The translations under genes and the position numbers were made by a program. The notes under the pieces were generated by a model. The model was not told the DNA's origin, made no database searches, and was given only the letters and a program-made list of their open reading frames with translations. A DNA stretch of 64,000 nt from CAZGUH01 sp964529005 (GTDB lineage: Bacteria > Actinomycetota > Acidimicrobiia > Acidimicrobiales > Ilumatobacteraceae): positions 62,001-126,000 of the forward strand of contig CAZGUH010000006.1 in NCBI GenBank assembly GCA_964529005.1, in the 5' to 3' direction. This document shows, one piece after another, positions 40,211 to 48,881 of the stretch (position 1 is its first letter; each line of letters starts with the position of its first letter).

Positions 40211-41695
40211 ATGGCGCTGGCCAAGGTCTGCGGAATCGAGACCGAGTACGGCATCTTCGTGCACGGCTCCGACACCAATCCGGTGTCCGCCTCGTCGGTG
40301 CTGATCAACGCCTACATGCTCGTCACCTCGCGGCGTGTCGGCTGGGACTTCGAGGACGAGCAGCCGGGCAACGACGCCCGCGGGTTCAGCCTCGACGAGG
40401 CGTACCCACCCGAGGTCGAGACACATCTCGTGAACGCGGTGCTCACCAACGGCGCCCGCTACTACGTCGACCACGCCCACCCCGAGATCTCCACCCCGGA
40501 ATGCCTCACTGCGCTCGAGGTCGTCCGCTACGACCGGGCGGCGGAGGAGATCGTGCGCGCCAGCATGCAGGCTTCACGGGCGCTGCTGCCGCCCGGCGCC
40601 GAGATCGTCACGCACAAGAACAACAGCGACGGCAAGGGCAACAGCTACGGCTGCCACGAGAACTACCTCCTCGCTCGCGACACGCCCTTCGGCCGCATCT
40701 CCAGCCAGATCACGCCGCACTTCGTCACCCGGCAGATCTTCTGCGGCGCGGGCAAGGTGGGCAGCGAAGCCTCCGGCGCGTCGGGCGCCGACGTCGCCTA
40801 CCAACTCAGCCAGCGCGCCGACTTCTTCGAGGAGGAGGTCGGACTCGAGACGACGCTGAAGCGGCCGATCGTCAACACGCGCGACGAGCCGCACTGCGAC
40901 GCCCAGAAGTATCGCCGCCTGCACGTCATCGTCGGCGACGCCAACATGAGCGAGGTCGCCACCTACCTGAAAGTGGGTACGACAGCGATCGTGCTGGCGA
41001 TGATCGAAGACGATGCCTGTGGAACCGACTGGGTGCTCGCCCAGCCGGTGCAGGCGATCCGCCAGGTGAGCCACGACCCCACGCTCACGCAGACGCTGGC
41101 GCTGCGCAACGGGCGGCGGGCGACAGCGCTCGAGGTGCAATGGGGCCTGCTGGAGCGGGCGCGCAAGTACGAGCGCTCGCACGGCCTGGCGTGCGTCGGC
41201 GAGTCCGTCGGGGTCGACGTGCTCAGCCGGTGGGAGCAGGTGCTGACCGGACTGGAGAGCGATCCGGCATCGGTGGGGCATTGGGTCGACTGGGTGGCGA
41301 AGAAGCGCATGGTCGACGGTTTCGCCGACCGCCACAACCTGACACCGGGCGACCACCGGCTGAAGGCGATCGACCTGCACTACCACGACATGCGGCCCGA
41401 CAAGTGCCTCGCCGCCCGTGCGGGGCTGGATCGGATCGTCGATCCGACCGACGTCGCGACCGCGATCGATCAGCCGCCGACCACCACGCGCGCGTACTTC
41501 CGGGGCCGCTGCCTCCAGAAGTGGCCGAGCGAGATCGTGGCGGCCAACTGGGATTCGATGGTGTTCGACATCGGGTCCGACCCGTTGCGCCGGGTGCCGA
41601 TGATGGAACCGCTACGCGGCACCGCCGAACATGTCGCTAGGTTGATCGACGAGAGCACCACCGCAGCCGAGCTGCTCACTCGGCTGGGGTCATAG
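40211..41695 (+). CDS. dop: Pup deamidase/depupylase Dop
   Basis: Carboxylate-amine-ligase-like enzyme that deamidates the C-terminal Gln of Pup to Glu and removes Pup from substrates. The 494-residue protein has GIETEYGIFV with the metal-binding glutamate and a long loop with the GWDFEDEQPGNDARGF insertion typical of Dop but absent from PafA. The catalytic aspartate is D87 in ARYYVDHAHPE, and NNSDGKGNSYGCHENYL comes later. Because Pup here ends in Gln, deamidation by Dop is required. It has its own -10 hexamer. Confidence 0.97.
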   Translation: MALAKVCGIETEYGIFVHGSDTNPVSASSVLINAYMLVTSRRVGWDFEDEQPGNDARGFSLDEAYPPEVETHLVNAVLTNGARYYVDHAHPEISTPECLTALEVVRYDRAAEEIVRASMQASRALLPPGAEIVTHKNNSDGKGNSYGCHENYLLARDTPFGRISSQITPHFVTRQIFCGAGKVGSEASGASGADVAYQLSQRADFFEEEVGLETTLKRPIVNTRDEPHCDAQKYRRLHVIVGDANMSEVATYLKVGTTAIVLAMIEDDACGTDWVLAQPVQAIRQVSHDPTLTQTLALRNGRRATALEVQWGLLERARKYERSHGLACVGESVGVDVLSRWEQVLTGLESDPASVGHWVDWVAKKRMVDGFADRHNLTPGDHRLKAIDLHYHDMRPDKCLAARAGLDRIVDPTDVATAIDQPPTTTRAYFRGRCLQKWPSEIVAANWDSMVFDIGSDPLRRVPMMEPLRGTAEHVARLIDESTTAAELLTRLGS

Positions 41696-41717
41696 CCCCG
41701 AGGGAGGCACGGACATC

Positions 41718-41912
41718 ATGGCCGAGCGCACCCAGAAGCAGAAGCCCGCCCCGGCACGCGAGGAAGAGGTCGTCGAGGACGCCCCCGCCACCAGCGCCAC
41801 GGGCGAGAAGCTCAAGGCAGACCTCGACGATCTGCTCGACGAGATCGACTCGGTGTTGGATTCCAACGCCGAGGACTTCGTCAAGTCGTACGTCCAAAAG
41901 GGCGGACAGTAG
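41718..41912 (+). CDS. pup: Prokaryotic ubiquitin-like protein Pup
   Basis: Small tag covalently attached to lysines of proteins for proteasomal degradation. The 64-residue protein is mostly disordered and acidic, with the ARC-binding helix KLKADLDDLLDEIDSVL and the C-terminus VKSYVQKGGQ. Gln64 needs conversion to Glu by Dop before ligation by PafA. GGGAGG lies ten bases before the ATG. It is followed by prcB, which has its own -10 hexamer. Confidence 0.98.
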   Translation: MAERTQKQKPAPAREEEVVEDAPATSATGEKLKADLDDLLDEIDSVLDSNAEDFVKSYVQKGGQ

Positions 41913-41941
41913 GCAACCGCCGTCTCGTCCCGCGCGCTGGA

Positions 41942-41947
41942 TAGCCT
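41942..41947 (+). promoter_or_regulatory. -10 element (TAGCCT) of prcBA
   Basis: TAGCCT ends 10 bases before the prcB ATG, the longest spacing in this set. The core genes may thus be transcribed separately from dop-pup. Confidence 0.5.
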
Positions 41948-41957
41948 GCGGGCGACT

Positions 41958-42749
41958 ATGGCCATGCCGTTCTTCCGCCCGGGCGATGATCCCGGCTCGA
42001 GCTTTCCCGAGCTCCTCCGCCGCATCGGCGCCGTGAGCGCTGTGCCGGTCTCCGGCAGTGGGGCATCAGCTCTCACGATCCCGCATGCCACGACGTGCAT
42101 CGCGCTGCGCTTCGCCGACGGCGTCGTGATGGTCGGCGATCGCCGAGCGACGTCCGGCAACCTGATCAGTCACCGGGCGATGGAGAAGGTGGTGCAGGCG
42201 GACCGCTTCAGCGGCGTCGCGATCGCCGGGTCCGCGGGCCCGGCGATGGAGATGGTGAAGCTCTTCACGCTCCAGCTCGAGCACTACGAGAAGGTCGAGG
42301 GTCAGAGCCTCAGCCTGGAAGGCAAGGCCAACCAGCTGTCGATGATGGTGCGCGGCAACCTGCCCGCCGCGATGCAGGGCATGGTCGTCGTGCCGATCTT
42401 CGCCGGCTACGACGAGCGACGGGCGATCGGGCGGCTCTGGGACTTCGACCCGACCGGCGGCCGCTACGAAGAGCACGACTACGTCGCGACGGGTTCGGGC
42501 AGCCTGCACGCCAGCACGGTCGTGAAGCTCGGGTGGCGTTCGGACCTGCCGCGCGACGAGGCGGTCCGGCTGGGCTGCCGTGCGATCTGGGAGGCCGCCG
42601 AGGCCGACAGCGCCACCGGCGGGCCCGACCCGCTGCGCGGCATCTATCCCGTCGTCGCGACCATCACCGCAGCGGGGTGGCAGCGCCTCGGCGACGACGA
42701 GCTGGCATCGATCTACGAGGCGATCGCGGCGGAGGTGCGCGGACGATGA
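41958..42749 (+). CDS. prcB: Proteasome beta subunit
   Basis: Catalytic subunit of the 20S core. The 263-residue precursor has a 44-residue propeptide ending IPHA, followed by the N-terminal nucleophile Thr45 in TTCIALRFADGVVMVGDRRA. After autocleavage a mature protein of about 219 residues results. The GSGSLHASTVVKL segment near the C-terminal half is also conserved. ATG is chosen from the -10 hexamer and homology. The stop overlaps the prcA ATG (ATGA), so beta and alpha are translationally coupled. Confidence 0.97.
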   Translation: MAMPFFRPGDDPGSSFPELLRRIGAVSAVPVSGSGASALTIPHATTCIALRFADGVVMVGDRRATSGNLISHRAMEKVVQADRFSGVAIAGSAGPAMEMVKLFTLQLEHYEKVEGQSLSLEGKANQLSMMVRGNLPAAMQGMVVVPIFAGYDERRAIGRLWDFDPTGGRYEEHDYVATGSGSLHASTVVKLGWRSDLPRDEAVRLGCRAIWEAAEADSATGGPDPLRGIYPVVATITAAGWQRLGDDELASIYEAIAAEVRGR

Positions 42750-43435
42750 GCATGCCGTTCTACGTCGCGCCCGAGCAGGTGATGAAGGACCGGGCGGACT
42801 ACGCCCGGAAGGGAATCGCACGCGGGCGAGCGCTGGTGGCGGTCCGCTACGACGACGGCATCGCGATCGTCGCCGAGAACCAGTCGAGCACGTTGCGCAA
42901 GATCAGCGAGATCTACGACCGCATCGCGTTCGCCGGTGTCGGCCGCTACAACGAGTTCGATCAGCTGCGCGTCGCCGGCGTGCGCGCCGCGGACCTGAAG
43001 GGCTTCCAGTACTCGCGCGACGACGTCGACGCGCGCAGCCTCGCCAACCAGTACGCGCAGATCCTCGGCCAGGTCTTCACCCACGAGATGAAGCCGATGG
43101 AGGTCGAGATCCTCGTCGCCGAAGTGGGCGTGGATAGCAGCGGCGACCAGATGTTCCACATCCTCTACGACGGCACGGTGATGGACGAGACCCGCTACAC
43201 CGTGCTCGGCGGCGACGCAGACGCGATCAACGGCCGCATGTCCGCGGCCTACGCCGACCACTTCACGCTGGCGCGCGCCGTGCAGGCGGCGACCGCCGCG
43301 TTGAGCGGCCCCGACCGCCAGCTCGGGCCGGACGACCTCGAAGCCGCCGTGCTGTCGCGCAGCAACGGCCGGCGCTGCTTCCGACGCTTCAGCGACAGCG
43401 AACTGGAGACCCTGCTCTCGTCGGGCGACGCCTGA
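42746..43435 (+). CDS. prcA: Proteasome alpha subunit
   Basis: Outer-ring subunit that gates the 20S core and docks ARC. The 229-residue protein starts MSMPFYVAPEQVMKDRADYA, the gate-forming N-terminus, and continues with ARKGIARGRALVAVRYDDG. The end is RCFRRFSDSELETLLSSG. No catalytic threonine is present, as expected. ATG overlaps the prcB stop. The unrelated pxpA follows 12 bases later, so the pxp genes may be read through from prcBA. Confidence 0.97.
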   Translation: MSMPFYVAPEQVMKDRADYARKGIARGRALVAVRYDDGIAIVAENQSSTLRKISEIYDRIAFAGVGRYNEFDQLRVAGVRAADLKGFQYSRDDVDARSLANQYAQILGQVFTHEMKPMEVEILVAEVGVDSSGDQMFHILYDGTVMDETRYTVLGGDADAINGRMSAAYADHFTLARAVQAATAALSGPDRQLGPDDLEAAVLSRSNGRRCFRRFSDSELETLLSSGDA

Positions 43436-43447
43436 TCGGGCTCCGCC

Positions 43448-44209
43448 GTGGCCCGCATCGACCTCAACGCCGACGTCGGTGAAGGGTTCGGGCGCTGGGC
43501 CCTCGGCGACGACGACGCCCTCCTCGGGGTGGTGACGAGCGCCAACGTCGCGTGCGGCTTCCACGCGGGCGACCCGACGATCATGCGCCACGTGTGCGGG
43601 CTGGCGGCCGCCAACGACGTCGCCATCGGCGCGCAGGTGTCGTACCCGGACCTCGGCGGCTTCGGGCGGCGGTTCATGGACATCGAGCCCGCCGAGCTCA
43701 CCGACGCGGTGCTCTACCAGATCGGCGCTCTCGACGGCTTCGCCCGCCTGTTCGGGACGGCGGTGCGCTACGTCAAACCCCACGGCGCTCTCTACAACGC
43801 GACGGTGAGCCATGCCGCGCAGGCGGCAGCGGTGGTGCAGGCGGTGCGCGAGGACGGCCGCGGGCTCGCGATCGTCGGGCTCCCGGGATCGCAGCTGCTC
43901 CTCCAGGCGGCCGAGGCCGGTGTGGCGACGGTGCGCGAAGCGTTCGCCGATCGTGCCTACGCCGCCGACGGCACGCTGCTGTCGCGCCGCGCGCCCGGCG
44001 CGGTGCTCGACGACCCCGACGTCGTGGCCGAGCGAGCCGAGCGCATGGCGGTCGAGGGCGTCGTCACCGCCGTCGACGGCACGATCGTCGACGTCGCCGC
44101 CGACACCATCTGCGTCCACGGCGACACGCCGGGCGCGGCGTCGCTCGCCGCCCGGGTGCGCCGTGCGCTCGAATCGGCGGGCGTGGCCGTGTGCTGCGCT
44201 GTGCCATAG
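43448..44209 (+). CDS. pxpA: 5-oxoprolinase subunit A
   Basis: LamB/YcsF-family subunit that acts with PxpB and PxpC to convert 5-oxoproline to glutamate using ATP. The 253-residue protein opens IDLNADVGEGFGRW and has the TSANVACGFHAGDPTIM metal or substrate region, IGAQVSYPDLGGFGRR and RYVKPHGALYNA. It starts at GTG, 12 bases after prcA. With pxpB and pxpC downstream it makes a complete enzyme, inserted between the proteasome core and pafA. Confidence 0.93.
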   Translation: MARIDLNADVGEGFGRWALGDDDALLGVVTSANVACGFHAGDPTIMRHVCGLAAANDVAIGAQVSYPDLGGFGRRFMDIEPAELTDAVLYQIGALDGFARLFGTAVRYVKPHGALYNATVSHAAQAAAVVQAVREDGRGLAIVGLPGSQLLLQAAEAGVATVREAFADRAYAADGTLLSRRAPGAVLDDPDVVAERAERMAVEGVVTAVDGTIVDVAADTICVHGDTPGAASLAARVRRALESAGVAVCCAVP

Positions 44210-44218
44210 GGCGAGCCG

Positions 44219-44827
44219 ATGCGCGTCGTGCCCTACGGACCGCGGGCTGCGCTGATCGACCTCGCCGCAGACGGCGATCCTGCGCTGCTCGCCGGCGCGC
44301 TGCGCGACGCGTTCGGCGACGACGTCTCGGTCGTGCCGGCTGCGGCCACCGTGCTCGTCGACGGCGCCGGCGCAACCGACGTCGAACGCCGCCTCGCGGC
44401 GCTCGGCCCGCCCGCTGCACGCAGCGAGCCCACACGGCATCGCGAACCGATCACGATCGCGGTCGACTACGACGGTGACGACCTCGGCTGGGTGGCCGAG
44501 CACACCGGGCTCCCGGTCGAGGGCGTCATCTCCGCCCACACGGCGCCCACCTACGTCTGCGCGTTCTGCGGGTTCTCCCCGGGATTCGCCTACCTCACCG
44601 GCCTGGATCCACGGTTGGAGACACCGCGGCGCGCCACGCCTCGGGTCCAGGTGCCCGCGGGCGCGGTGGCGATCGCGGGCAGCTACACCGCCGTCTACCC
44701 GAGCGCGACCCCGGGTGGGTGGCAGCTGATCGGGCGCACCGACGCGCCTGTGTGGGACCCCACCCGGGCGGATCGTCCGGCCCTCGTCGCCCCCGGCGAC
44801 CTCGTGCGGTTCGTCGCCCGGCGATGA
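44219..44827 (+). CDS. pxpB: 5-oxoprolinase subunit B
   Basis: KipI/allophanate-hydrolase-subunit-1 type partner of the ATP-dependent 5-oxoprolinase. The 202-residue protein has the diagnostic run CAFCGFSPGFAYLTGLD and the later VPAGAVAIAGSYTAVYP. It starts at ATG nine bases after pxpA, and its stop overlaps the pxpC ATG. The KipI name in Bacillus refers to the same family, but presence of pxpA and pxpC makes oxoprolinase the better call. Confidence 0.92.
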   Translation: MRVVPYGPRAALIDLAADGDPALLAGALRDAFGDDVSVVPAAATVLVDGAGATDVERRLAALGPPAARSEPTRHREPITIAVDYDGDDLGWVAEHTGLPVEGVISAHTAPTYVCAFCGFSPGFAYLTGLDPRLETPRRATPRVQVPAGAVAIAGSYTAVYPSATPGGWQLIGRTDAPVWDPTRADRPALVAPGDLVRFVARR

Positions 44828-45690
44828 CGCTCGTCGTCGAGAGCACCGGCCCCCTGGCGACGGTCCAGGACCTCGGCCGCCGCGGGTGGGCGCACATCGG
44901 TCTCGGAGCGAGCGGCGCCGCCGACGCCTCGGCGCACCGCCTCGCCAATCGCCTCGTCGGCAACCCTGAAGCCGCGGCGACGGTCGAGATCACGATGGGC
45001 GGCTTCCGGTGCCGCTTCACCACGGCCGCATTGGTGGCGCTCACCGGCGCGGAGTGCCCAGCGACGGTCGCGATGCGTCAGCCGACGGCGCTGCCCGCAG
45101 GATCGACACTGCGCGTCGAGACGCCCTCCACCGGCCTGCGCACCTACCTGGCGGTGCGCGGCGGCATCGACGTGGCGCCGGTGCTCGGCTCGCGCAGCAC
45201 CGACACGCTCAGCGGGGTGGGCGGTCCGCCGCTGCGCGCCGGTGACGTGCTGCCGATCGGGCTCGACCCGGGCACGCGGATCCCCACCGGGGGGGCGCCG
45301 CCCACGCCGGCGCGCGACATCGTCCGCGTCTGGCCCGGACCGCGGGTCGACTGGTTCGCCGAGTCCGCCGTGCGCCGGCTCTGCGACAGCCGGTGGATCG
45401 TCACGCCGCACAGCGATCGCGTCGGCGTGCGTCTCGCCGGCCCGGTCTTGGAGCGCCGGCGCCCCGGAGAGCTGCCGAGCGAGGGTCTCGTCACCGGCGC
45501 GATCCAGGCGCCGCCCGACGGCCAACCCGTCGTGATGCTCGCGGACCATCCCGTCACCGGCGGATACCCCGTCGTCGCGGTGGTCGAGCCCGACGACGTC
45601 GCGCTGATCGCCCAGTCGCGCCCCGGGGACGCGCTGCGCTTCGCGTGGCATCGCCACGGACTCCGCACGCAGTCGCAGAAATGTGGCTAG
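44824..45690 (+). CDS. pxpC: 5-oxoprolinase subunit C
   Basis: KipA/allophanate-hydrolase-subunit-2 type subunit. The 288-residue protein has TVQDLGRRGWAHIGLG and ASGAADASAHRLANRLVGN at the N-terminus, RTYLAVRGGIDV in the middle, and the late QAPPDGQPVVMLADHPVTGG signature. ATG overlaps the pxpB stop. Its TAG stop is also the first half of the -10 hexamer for pafA, so the junction is very tight. Confidence 0.92.
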   Translation: MTLVVESTGPLATVQDLGRRGWAHIGLGASGAADASAHRLANRLVGNPEAAATVEITMGGFRCRFTTAALVALTGAECPATVAMRQPTALPAGSTLRVETPSTGLRTYLAVRGGIDVAPVLGSRSTDTLSGVGGPPLRAGDVLPIGLDPGTRIPTGGAPPTPARDIVRVWPGPRVDWFAESAVRRLCDSRWIVTPHSDRVGVRLAGPVLERRRPGELPSEGLVTGAIQAPPDGQPVVMLADHPVTGGYPVVAVVEPDDVALIAQSRPGDALRFAWHRHGLRTQSQKCG

Positions 45691-45693
45691 GTT
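45688..45693 (+). promoter_or_regulatory. -10 element (TAGGTT) of pafA
   Basis: TAGGTT starts with the pxpC stop codon and ends 6 bases before the pafA ATG. Confidence 0.55.
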
Positions 45694-45699
45694 GCTGCC

Positions 45700-47058
45700 A
45701 TGGAGCGCCGGATCTACGGCCTCGAGAACGAATACGGCGTCACGTGCACGTTGCGCGGACAGCGCCGGCTCAGCCCCGACGAGGTCGCGCGGTACTTGTT
45801 CCGCCGGGTCGTCAGCTGGGGCCGCAGCTCCAACGTGTTCCTCCAGAACGGCGCGCGGCTCTACCTCGACGTCGGGTCGCACCCGGAGTACGCAACGCCG
45901 GAGTGCGACTCGCTCTACGACCTCGTGGTCCACGACAAGGCCGGAGAGCGCATCCTCGAGGGTTTGCTGGTGTCCGCCGAGCAACGGCTGCGCGAGGAAG
46001 GCATCCGCGGCACGATCTACCTCTTCAAGAACAACACCGATTCGGCCGGCAACAGCTACGGCTGCCACGAGAACTACCTCACCAGCCGGCGCGACGACCT
46101 CGGGCACTACGCCGAGGTGTTGATCCCGTTCCTCGTCAGCCGCCAGATCTATGCCGGCGCCGGCAAGGTGCTCCAGACCGCCCGCGGTCCGCTGTACTCC
46201 ATCGCCCAACGAGCCGAGCACATCTGGGAGGGCGTCAGCAGCGCCACGACTCGCAGTCGGCCGATCATCAACACGCGTGACGAGCCGCACGCCGACGCCG
46301 AGCGCTACCGGCGGCTGCACGTCATCGTCGGCGACAGCAACATGTCCGAGTACACGACGTTCCTCAAGGTCGGCTCGGCCGCGTGCCTGCTGCGGATGCT
46401 GGAGGACCCGCAGGTCGTGCTGCGCGACATGACGCTCGAGAACCCGATCCGGGCGATCCGCGAGATCAGCCACGACATGACCTGCCGGCGGAAGGTGCGC
46501 CTGGCGAACGGCCGCGAGGTCAGCGCGCTCGACATCCAGCGCGAGTACCTCGACCGGGCGTTGCGCTACGCCGACACACGCGGGTTCCCCCCGCTGGAGC
46601 AGAAGGCGCTCGAGATGTGGGAGCACTGCGTCACCACGATCGAGAACGACCCGATGAAGCTCGACCGCGAGGTCGACTGGGTGATCAAGTACCGCTTGCT
46701 CGATGCGTTCCGCGCCAAGCACGATCTGACCCTCGGCAGCCCACGCGTGCAGCTTCTCGACCTCCAATACCACGACATCAGCCGCGAGCGGAGCCCGTTC
46801 TACAAGCTCCAGCAGCACGGTCTCGTCGAGCGGATGTGCACCGACGCGGACATCGACGCCGCCGTCGACATCCCGCCCCAGACCACGCGGGCTCGGCTGC
46901 GCGGTGAGTTCATCCGCAAGGCCAAGGAGCGCAAGCGGGATTACACGGTCGATTGGGTGCACCTGAAGCTCAACGACCAGGCGCAGCGCACCGTCTTGTG
47001 CAAGGACCCGTTCAAGAGCCGCGACGAACGCGTCGAGCGCCTGATCGCCTCCCTGTAG
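45700..47058 (+). CDS. pafA: Pup-protein ligase PafA
   Basis: Forms an isopeptide bond between the C-terminal Glu of Pup and lysines of target proteins, using ATP. The 452-residue protein has IYGLENEYG with Glu9 and the catalytic aspartate Asp57 in RLYLDVGSHPE. NNTDSAGNSYGCHENYL and HVIVGDSNMSEYTTFLK follow, then a C-terminal domain. It lacks the Dop-specific loop, so it is the ligase and not a second Dop. It has its own leaderless-type promoter. No pafB or pafC follows. Confidence 0.97.
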   Translation: MERRIYGLENEYGVTCTLRGQRRLSPDEVARYLFRRVVSWGRSSNVFLQNGARLYLDVGSHPEYATPECDSLYDLVVHDKAGERILEGLLVSAEQRLREEGIRGTIYLFKNNTDSAGNSYGCHENYLTSRRDDLGHYAEVLIPFLVSRQIYAGAGKVLQTARGPLYSIAQRAEHIWEGVSSATTRSRPIINTRDEPHADAERYRRLHVIVGDSNMSEYTTFLKVGSAACLLRMLEDPQVVLRDMTLENPIRAIREISHDMTCRRKVRLANGREVSALDIQREYLDRALRYADTRGFPPLEQKALEMWEHCVTTIENDPMKLDREVDWVIKYRLLDAFRAKHDLTLGSPRVQLLDLQYHDISRERSPFYKLQQHGLVERMCTDADIDAAVDIPPQTTRARLRGEFIRKAKERKRDYTVDWVHLKLNDQAQRTVLCKDPFKSRDERVERLIASL

Positions 47059-47080
47059 CGCGCCGGCGGCTCCTGAACGG

Positions 47081-47086
47081 TACGGT
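47081..47086 (+). promoter_or_regulatory. -10 element (TACGGT) of lepB
   Basis: TACGGT ends 9 bases before the lepB ATG. Confidence 0.52.
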
Positions 47087-47095
47087 GACCGCCCG

Positions 47096-47809
47096 ATGAC
47101 CGACGGCCAGATGGGCGCGAGCCCCGAATCGATCGAGGCGCCCAGTCTCGACGCCGACCCGGTGTGGGCCGACACCATCGCCGCGGAGACGAGCGATCCC
47201 GTCGACGCCGCCGACGAGGACGCCACACCGGCGGGTCCTGCGACACGTCGCAAGAAGCGCAAGTCGAACCCGCTGCGCGAGTGGCTGGTCGTCATCGCGG
47301 TGGCGATCGCTGCGGCGATGCTGATCCGGGTCTACGTGCTCCAGCAGTTCTACATCGACGGGCAGTCGATGATGCAGACGCTGCATCCCGAGGACCGGGT
47401 CCTGATCAACAAGCTGTCGTATCGCCTCCACGACCCCCGCCGCGGCGACGTCGTCGTGTTGAAACGTCCGGGCTCGGAGGAGCGGGGGATGGAGGAGGAC
47501 CTCATCAAGCGCGTCATCGCGCTCCCCGGCGAGACCATCGAGATCCGTGACTGCGACGTGTACATCGACGGGCGGTTGCTCGTCGAGCCCTACCTCGACC
47601 CCGACGACGTCGCCGAGACCGACCCCGCGCTGCGATGCGGCCAGGGCGACCGCCCGCCGGAGATCGTCCCCGAGGACACCGTGTTCGTCATGGGGGACAA
47701 CCGCCCGGCGTCCGGTGACAGCCGCATGTTCGGTCCGATCGCGCAAGATCTGATCCTCGGGCGGGCGTTCGTCGTCATCTGGCCGCTCGGCGACTGGCAG
47801 TGGCTGTAG
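47096..47809 (+). CDS. lepB: Signal peptidase I
   Basis: Membrane serine protease removing signal peptides from exported proteins. The 237-residue protein has an acidic 50-residue cytoplasmic N-terminus, a RRKKRK stop before one membrane helix (about 63-82), and the nucleophile Ser91 in YIDGQSMMQTL. The general base is Lys138 in DLIKRVIALPGE, and VFVMGDNRPASGDSR follows. It lies between pafA and tatBC, close to other export genes. The position of pafBC in mycobacteria is taken by this gene and the next. Confidence 0.95.
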   Translation: MTDGQMGASPESIEAPSLDADPVWADTIAAETSDPVDAADEDATPAGPATRRKKRKSNPLREWLVVIAVAIAAAMLIRVYVLQQFYIDGQSMMQTLHPEDRVLINKLSYRLHDPRRGDVVVLKRPGSEERGMEEDLIKRVIALPGETIEIRDCDVYIDGRLLVEPYLDPDDVAETDPALRCGQGDRPPEIVPEDTVFVMGDNRPASGDSRMFGPIAQDLILGRAFVVIWPLGDWQWL

Positions 47810-47813
47810 CGCG

Positions 47814-48545
47814 TCAGACGCGCGGCGCGCCGACCTCGGCCCGGTAGGCGTCGATCATCCGGTCGACCCAATCGCTGTACACGCCGTCGAGGCCCATCCG
47901 CAGCGCCGGCCGGAGCTGGTGGTCGTACTGGAGGTCCCATCCGAACGTCACCAGGTCGAAGCGGTGGAACAGCGCGACGAGACCGCCGTTCCAGTCGGTG
48001 TGATGCATGTTGATCGCGTCGATGCCCTCGCGGGCGAGCACCGCCGCGCGGCGCTCGGCGCCCTCCTTGATCCGGTTGAGGCGCGTGGAGTCGACCAGCT
48101 TCACGTCGGGGGAGAGGTGGCGCAGGAGCACCAGCGACTGCCACGTCGGGTGGCACAACCACACGCGGGGCAGGAGGTCGGGGGCGGCTTCGGCCACCGT
48201 GTGCACGACGACCTCCCCGGCGGCGTGGTCCTTCAGGTCGAGCGACAGGTGGTAGTTCGACCCGCACTGCTCGATCAGCTCGCCGAGCGTCGGGATGTGG
48301 GCCGGCAGCTGTGCCCGCCGCAACGACGCGATCGACCGTTTCCGCAGGCCAGCGCGCACGACGCCGTCGTGATCGAGCACCGGGACCTTGTCGGCGGTCA
48401 GCCAGACGTCGCTCTCCAACCCCGTCGCGCCGAGCTTCAGCGCCAATCCGAACGCAGCCAGCGTGTTCTCGGGCGCATGCGCCCGAGCGCCCCGATGAGC
48501 GAACGCGATCGGGTGGTCGAGGCGTGACGGGAGCCGCTGCTGCAT
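47814..48545 (-). CDS. Glycerophosphodiester phosphodiesterase
   Basis: Hydrolyses glycerophosphodiesters to glycerol-3-phosphate and an alcohol. The 243-residue protein has the GDPD signature FAHRGARAHAPENTLAAF and ESDVWLTADKVPVLDHD (His, Arg and the metal-binding Glu/Asp). The second half is less conserved, with HLSLDLKD-like and GWDLQYDH segments. No signal peptide. ATG 48545 is chosen over an upstream alternative nine codons earlier. It is convergent with lepB (five bases apart) and divergent from tatB. Confidence 0.87.
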   Translation of the reverse strand: MQQRLPSRLDHPIAFAHRGARAHAPENTLAAFGLALKLGATGLESDVWLTADKVPVLDHDGVVRAGLRKRSIASLRRAQLPAHIPTLGELIEQCGSNYHLSLDLKDHAAGEVVVHTVAEAAPDLLPRVWLCHPTWQSLVLLRHLSPDVKLVDSTRLNRIKEGAERRAAVLAREGIDAINMHHTDWNGGLVALFHRFDLVTFGWDLQYDHQLRPALRMGLDGVYSDWVDRMIDAYRAEVGAPRV

Positions 48546-48551
48546 GCAGGG

Positions 48552-48557
48552 ATGATG
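48552..48557 (-). promoter_or_regulatory. -10-like hexamer (CATCAT) of the GDPD gene
   Basis: Minus-strand CATCAT ends 6 bases before ATG 48545; position fits but base 1 is C. Confidence 0.3.
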
Positions 48558-48583
48558 CCAGGACCATCGCAAAGGGCCACGCC

Positions 48584-48589
48584 TAGACT
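48584..48589 (+). promoter_or_regulatory. -10 element (TAGACT) of tatB-tatC
   Basis: TAGACT ends 7 bases before GTG 48597 and fixes that start over the ATG further upstream. Confidence 0.57.
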
Positions 48590-48596
48590 CGCCACG

Positions 48597-48881
48597 GTGT
48601 TCAACCTGTCGGGCAGCGAGCTGATCTTCATCCTGCTGCTGGCCCTGGTCGTCCTCGGCCCGGAGAAGCTGCCCGACGCGATCCGCCGCTTCGGCAAGAC
48701 GTATGGCGAGGTCAAGAAGATGACCGCGGGGTTCCAGAGCGAGCTGCGCTCGGCGCTGGACGAACCGATGCGGGAACTGCGCGACACCGCGGAGCTGGCT
48801 CGCAAGGCCGCCGCGTTTCCCGCCGACGAGGGCGACGATGAGCGCGGCGATCAGCCCGACGAGGGGACAGCCGCCGAATGA
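48597..48881 (+). CDS. tatB: Sec-independent translocase subunit TatB/TatA
   Basis: Membrane component of the twin-arginine export pathway. The 94-residue product opens VFNLSGSELIFILLLALVVL with the conserved Glu, then GPEKLPDAIRRFGKTYGEVKK, the hinge and amphipathic helix, and an acidic tail. The early F-N-x5-EL pattern favours TatB over TatA. GTG 48597 is chosen by the -10 hexamer and family homology. Its stop overlaps the tatC ATG. A separate tatA would be needed elsewhere if the two roles are split. Confidence 0.9.
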   Translation: MFNLSGSELIFILLLALVVLGPEKLPDAIRRFGKTYGEVKKMTAGFQSELRSALDEPMRELRDTAELARKAAAFPADEGDDERGDQPDEGTAAE

